Source: an uncultured Chitinophaga sp.
GTDB taxonomy: Bacteria; Bacteroidota; Bacteroidia; Cytophagales; Cyclobacteriaceae
Assembly: GCA_902168205.1 (NCBI GenBank)
Contig: CABHOK010000006.1
Span: 186,001 to 250,000, forward strand
DNA length: 64,000 bases
Reading direction: 5' to 3'
This document shows positions 62,958 through 64,000 of the stretch, in pieces. The translations under genes were made by a program, and so were the position numbers. Every line of letters starts with the position of its first letter. Positions within the stretch are counted from its first letter, which is position 1. The notes under the pieces are model-generated. The model had not been told where the DNA came from. It saw only the letters and a list, made by a program, of their open reading frames with translations, and searched no databases.

Positions 62958-63329
62958 TTATTTTGTGCGATTAGCCAGGTAGCGTATAAGTGCTAGGCTA
63001 AGTGCTTTTACTTTATCAGCTCTGTCTTGTATCTCTTTTGCTTTTGTTTCTTCCAGGTAATTCAGATCTATTAATACATATACTATACTTTTTACTTCGG
63101 ATGCAGAATTGTGCGCTGTGTCCAGGTAACGTATAAACTCCTTTGTGCTATACTTACCAAATCCCTCTGCTATATTATTCATGATCGAGAGCGCTGCTCT
63201 TTTTATTTGACTCTTCGTATCAAAGTCTCTTGACAATTTCCCTTCCTCACAAATAATATAAATCTCCTTCACCAATTCTCTCGCCTCCTTCCAACAATTC
63301 AAATCCTCAAACCTTTCAACTTTACCCAT
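62958..63329 (-). CDS. Four-helix-bundle protein (23S rRNA IVS / S23 type, Avd-like)
   Basis: 123 residues. Signature starts FEDLNCWKEARELVKEIY, then LSRDFDTKSQIKRAALSIMNNIAEGFGKYSTKEFIRYLDTAHNSASEV, matching the four-helix-bundle family first seen inside intervening sequences of Leptospira 23S rRNA and related to Avd of diversity-generating retroelements. The basic, pentameric fold binds RNA in Avd. It lies between metH and metF with ~39-bp inverted repeats flanking it exactly. No reverse transcriptase or variable repeat is in the window. Function unknown; may be a selfish intervening element. Confidence 0.88.
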   Translation of the reverse strand: MGKVERFEDLNCWKEARELVKEIYIICEEGKLSRDFDTKSQIKRAALSIMNNIAEGFGKYSTKEFIRYLDTAHNSASEVKSIVYVLIDLNYLEETKAKEIQDRADKVKALSLALIRYLANRTK

Positions 63330-63383
63330 AACATTTATATTTATTAATTATACATAGTAACACAACATTGCTATACCCTTTAC

Positions 63384-63422
63384 CCCACGTAAACACCTAC
63401 ACACCTAAACACGTAAACACAA
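63384..63422. repeat. Right imperfect inverted repeat flanking the four-helix-bundle gene
   Basis: Contains ACACCTAAACACGTAAACAC and related A/C-rich units; reverse complement of the left repeat with nine mismatches. It ends one base before the metH stop codon (63423). Confidence 0.75.
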
Positions 63423-64000
63423 CTAAACATCGTAGCTCAAGTTCGGGGCCAGCCACTTCTCCACTTCCGGGAGCGGCATGTTCTTCCGTTTGGCGTAGTC
63501 TTCGACCTGGTCTTTTTCGATTTTGCCGAGACCGAAATATTTGGAGTCGGGATGGGAGAAGTAGAATCCGCTTACGGCTGCGCCCGGGTACATGGCGTAT
63601 GACTCGGTAAGCTGGATGCCTACTTTACCTGCATCGAGAAGTTCGAAGAGTAATTTCTTTTCGGTATGATCCGGACATGCAGGATAGCCTGGTGCCGGAC
63701 GTATACCCTGGTATACTTCATCAATGAGCTGATCGTTCGTATAGTGTTCATCACTTGCGTAACCCCAAATTTCTTTACGAACTTTTTGATGCAAGCACTC
63801 AGCGAAGGCTTCAGCAAGTCGGTCGGCAAGTGCTTTCGCCATGATCTCCGAGTAATCATCCTGGTTGGTTTTATGGAAGTCAACCAATTTCTCAAGACCA
63901 AGTCCTGCGGTTACAGCAAACAGGCCAAAGTAATCTTTACCCTGCTCCGGAGATATAAAATCTGCAAGACAAAAGTTTGGAAGGTTCTGCGCTTTCTTGT
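63423..64000 (-). CDS. metH: Cobalamin-dependent methionine synthase, C-terminal activation domain (5' part beyond window)
   Basis: The frame is open to base 64000 on the minus strand, giving the last ~190 residues of the AdoMet-binding reactivation domain: [46 protein letters not shown], the R[11 protein letters not shown] SAM-binding stretch, [18 protein letters not shown] and the end [10 protein letters not shown]. All are MetH signatures. Reaction: homocysteine plus 5-methyl-THF to methionine, using B12. Upstream of metF in the same direction. Confidence 0.95.
   Translation of the reverse strand, partial: KKAQNLPNFCLADFISPEQGKDYFGLFAVTAGLGLEKLVDFHKTNQDDYSEIMAKALADRLAEAFAECLHQKVRKEIWGYASDEHYTNDQLIDEVYQGIRPAPGYPACPDHTEKKLLFELLDAGKVGIQLTESYAMYPGAAVSGFYFSHPDSKYFGLGKIEKDQVEDYAKRKNMPLPEVEKWLAPNLSYDV

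Noticed and set aside
62958-63329. Four-helix-bundle gene as Avd of a diversity-generating retroelement
   Set aside because: No reverse transcriptase, template repeat or variable repeat is visible in the window; the adhesins show no variable-repeat pattern linked to it.

Overview
The window looks like the chromosome of a gliding or surface-associated Bacteroidota, most likely Cytophagales. Four kinds of evidence point there. Type IX secretion (T9SS) C-terminal domains of both kinds occur, along with two PorP/SprF-family proteins. Promoters carry the Bacteroidota -7 element TAnnTTTG (for example 41402-41432, 50745-50774). Shine-Dalgarno signals are absent or weak. Codon use strongly favours ATA after T-ending codons, so the DNA is full of TATA.

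Layout. 1-4.7 kb: the 3' part of a giant PKD-repeat adhesin and a PorP/SprF protein fused to a SPOR-like domain. 5.2-13.5 kb: two tandem paralogous secreted esterases (esterase, Ig-like, FN3, PA14, T9SS tail), the second about twice as long. 13.5-24.7 kb: short divergent and convergent units, namely an alpha/beta hydrolase, a GMC sugar-dehydrogenase-like flavoprotein with a Tat small subunit, a HAD phosphatase plus UbiA prenyltransferase pair, polytopic GT-C-like proteins, a membrane endonuclease/phosphatase, a 2OG oxygenase, a methyltransferase and an acyltransferase. 24.7-32 kb: a minus-strand exopolysaccharide operon (Wzc-like, Wzx, glycosyltransferase, a 44-residue membrane protein, Wzy/WaaL, half-size TolC). 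32-40 kb: a second adhesin system (13-repeat tandem-95 adhesin, PorP/SprF, PD40-OmpA protein). 40-47 kb: GT2, YebC, DprE2-like SDR, ArnT-like GT, STAS-like protein and LTA-synthase-like phosphotransferase. 47-53.5 kb: beta-barrel, ACMSD-like amidohydrolase, TPR/zinc-ribbon protein, a decayed toxin-antitoxin locus, TrhO, MogA/MoaB and an M23 peptidase. 53.6-62 kb: a barrel plus secreted TPR-CHAT protease, an FtsX/MacB permease and a TPR histidine kinase lacking its ATPase domain. 62-64 kb: metH and metF separated by a four-helix-bundle (23S-IVS type) gene.

Functionally the window is dominated by the cell envelope: surface adhesins with their T9SS partners, exopolysaccharide synthesis and export, and lipid-linked sugar chemistry. 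The most unusual items are the four-helix-bundle gene with ~39 bp imperfect inverted repeats filling the metH-metF gap exactly, the broken RelE/ParE-type toxin next to an apparently intact antitoxin, the unlisted 44-residue membrane protein inside the exopolysaccharide operon, the exported TPR-CHAT protein, and a scattered set of genes resembling a polyprenyl-phosphoryl-pentose pathway. No rRNA, tRNA, CRISPR array or insertion sequence was recognised.
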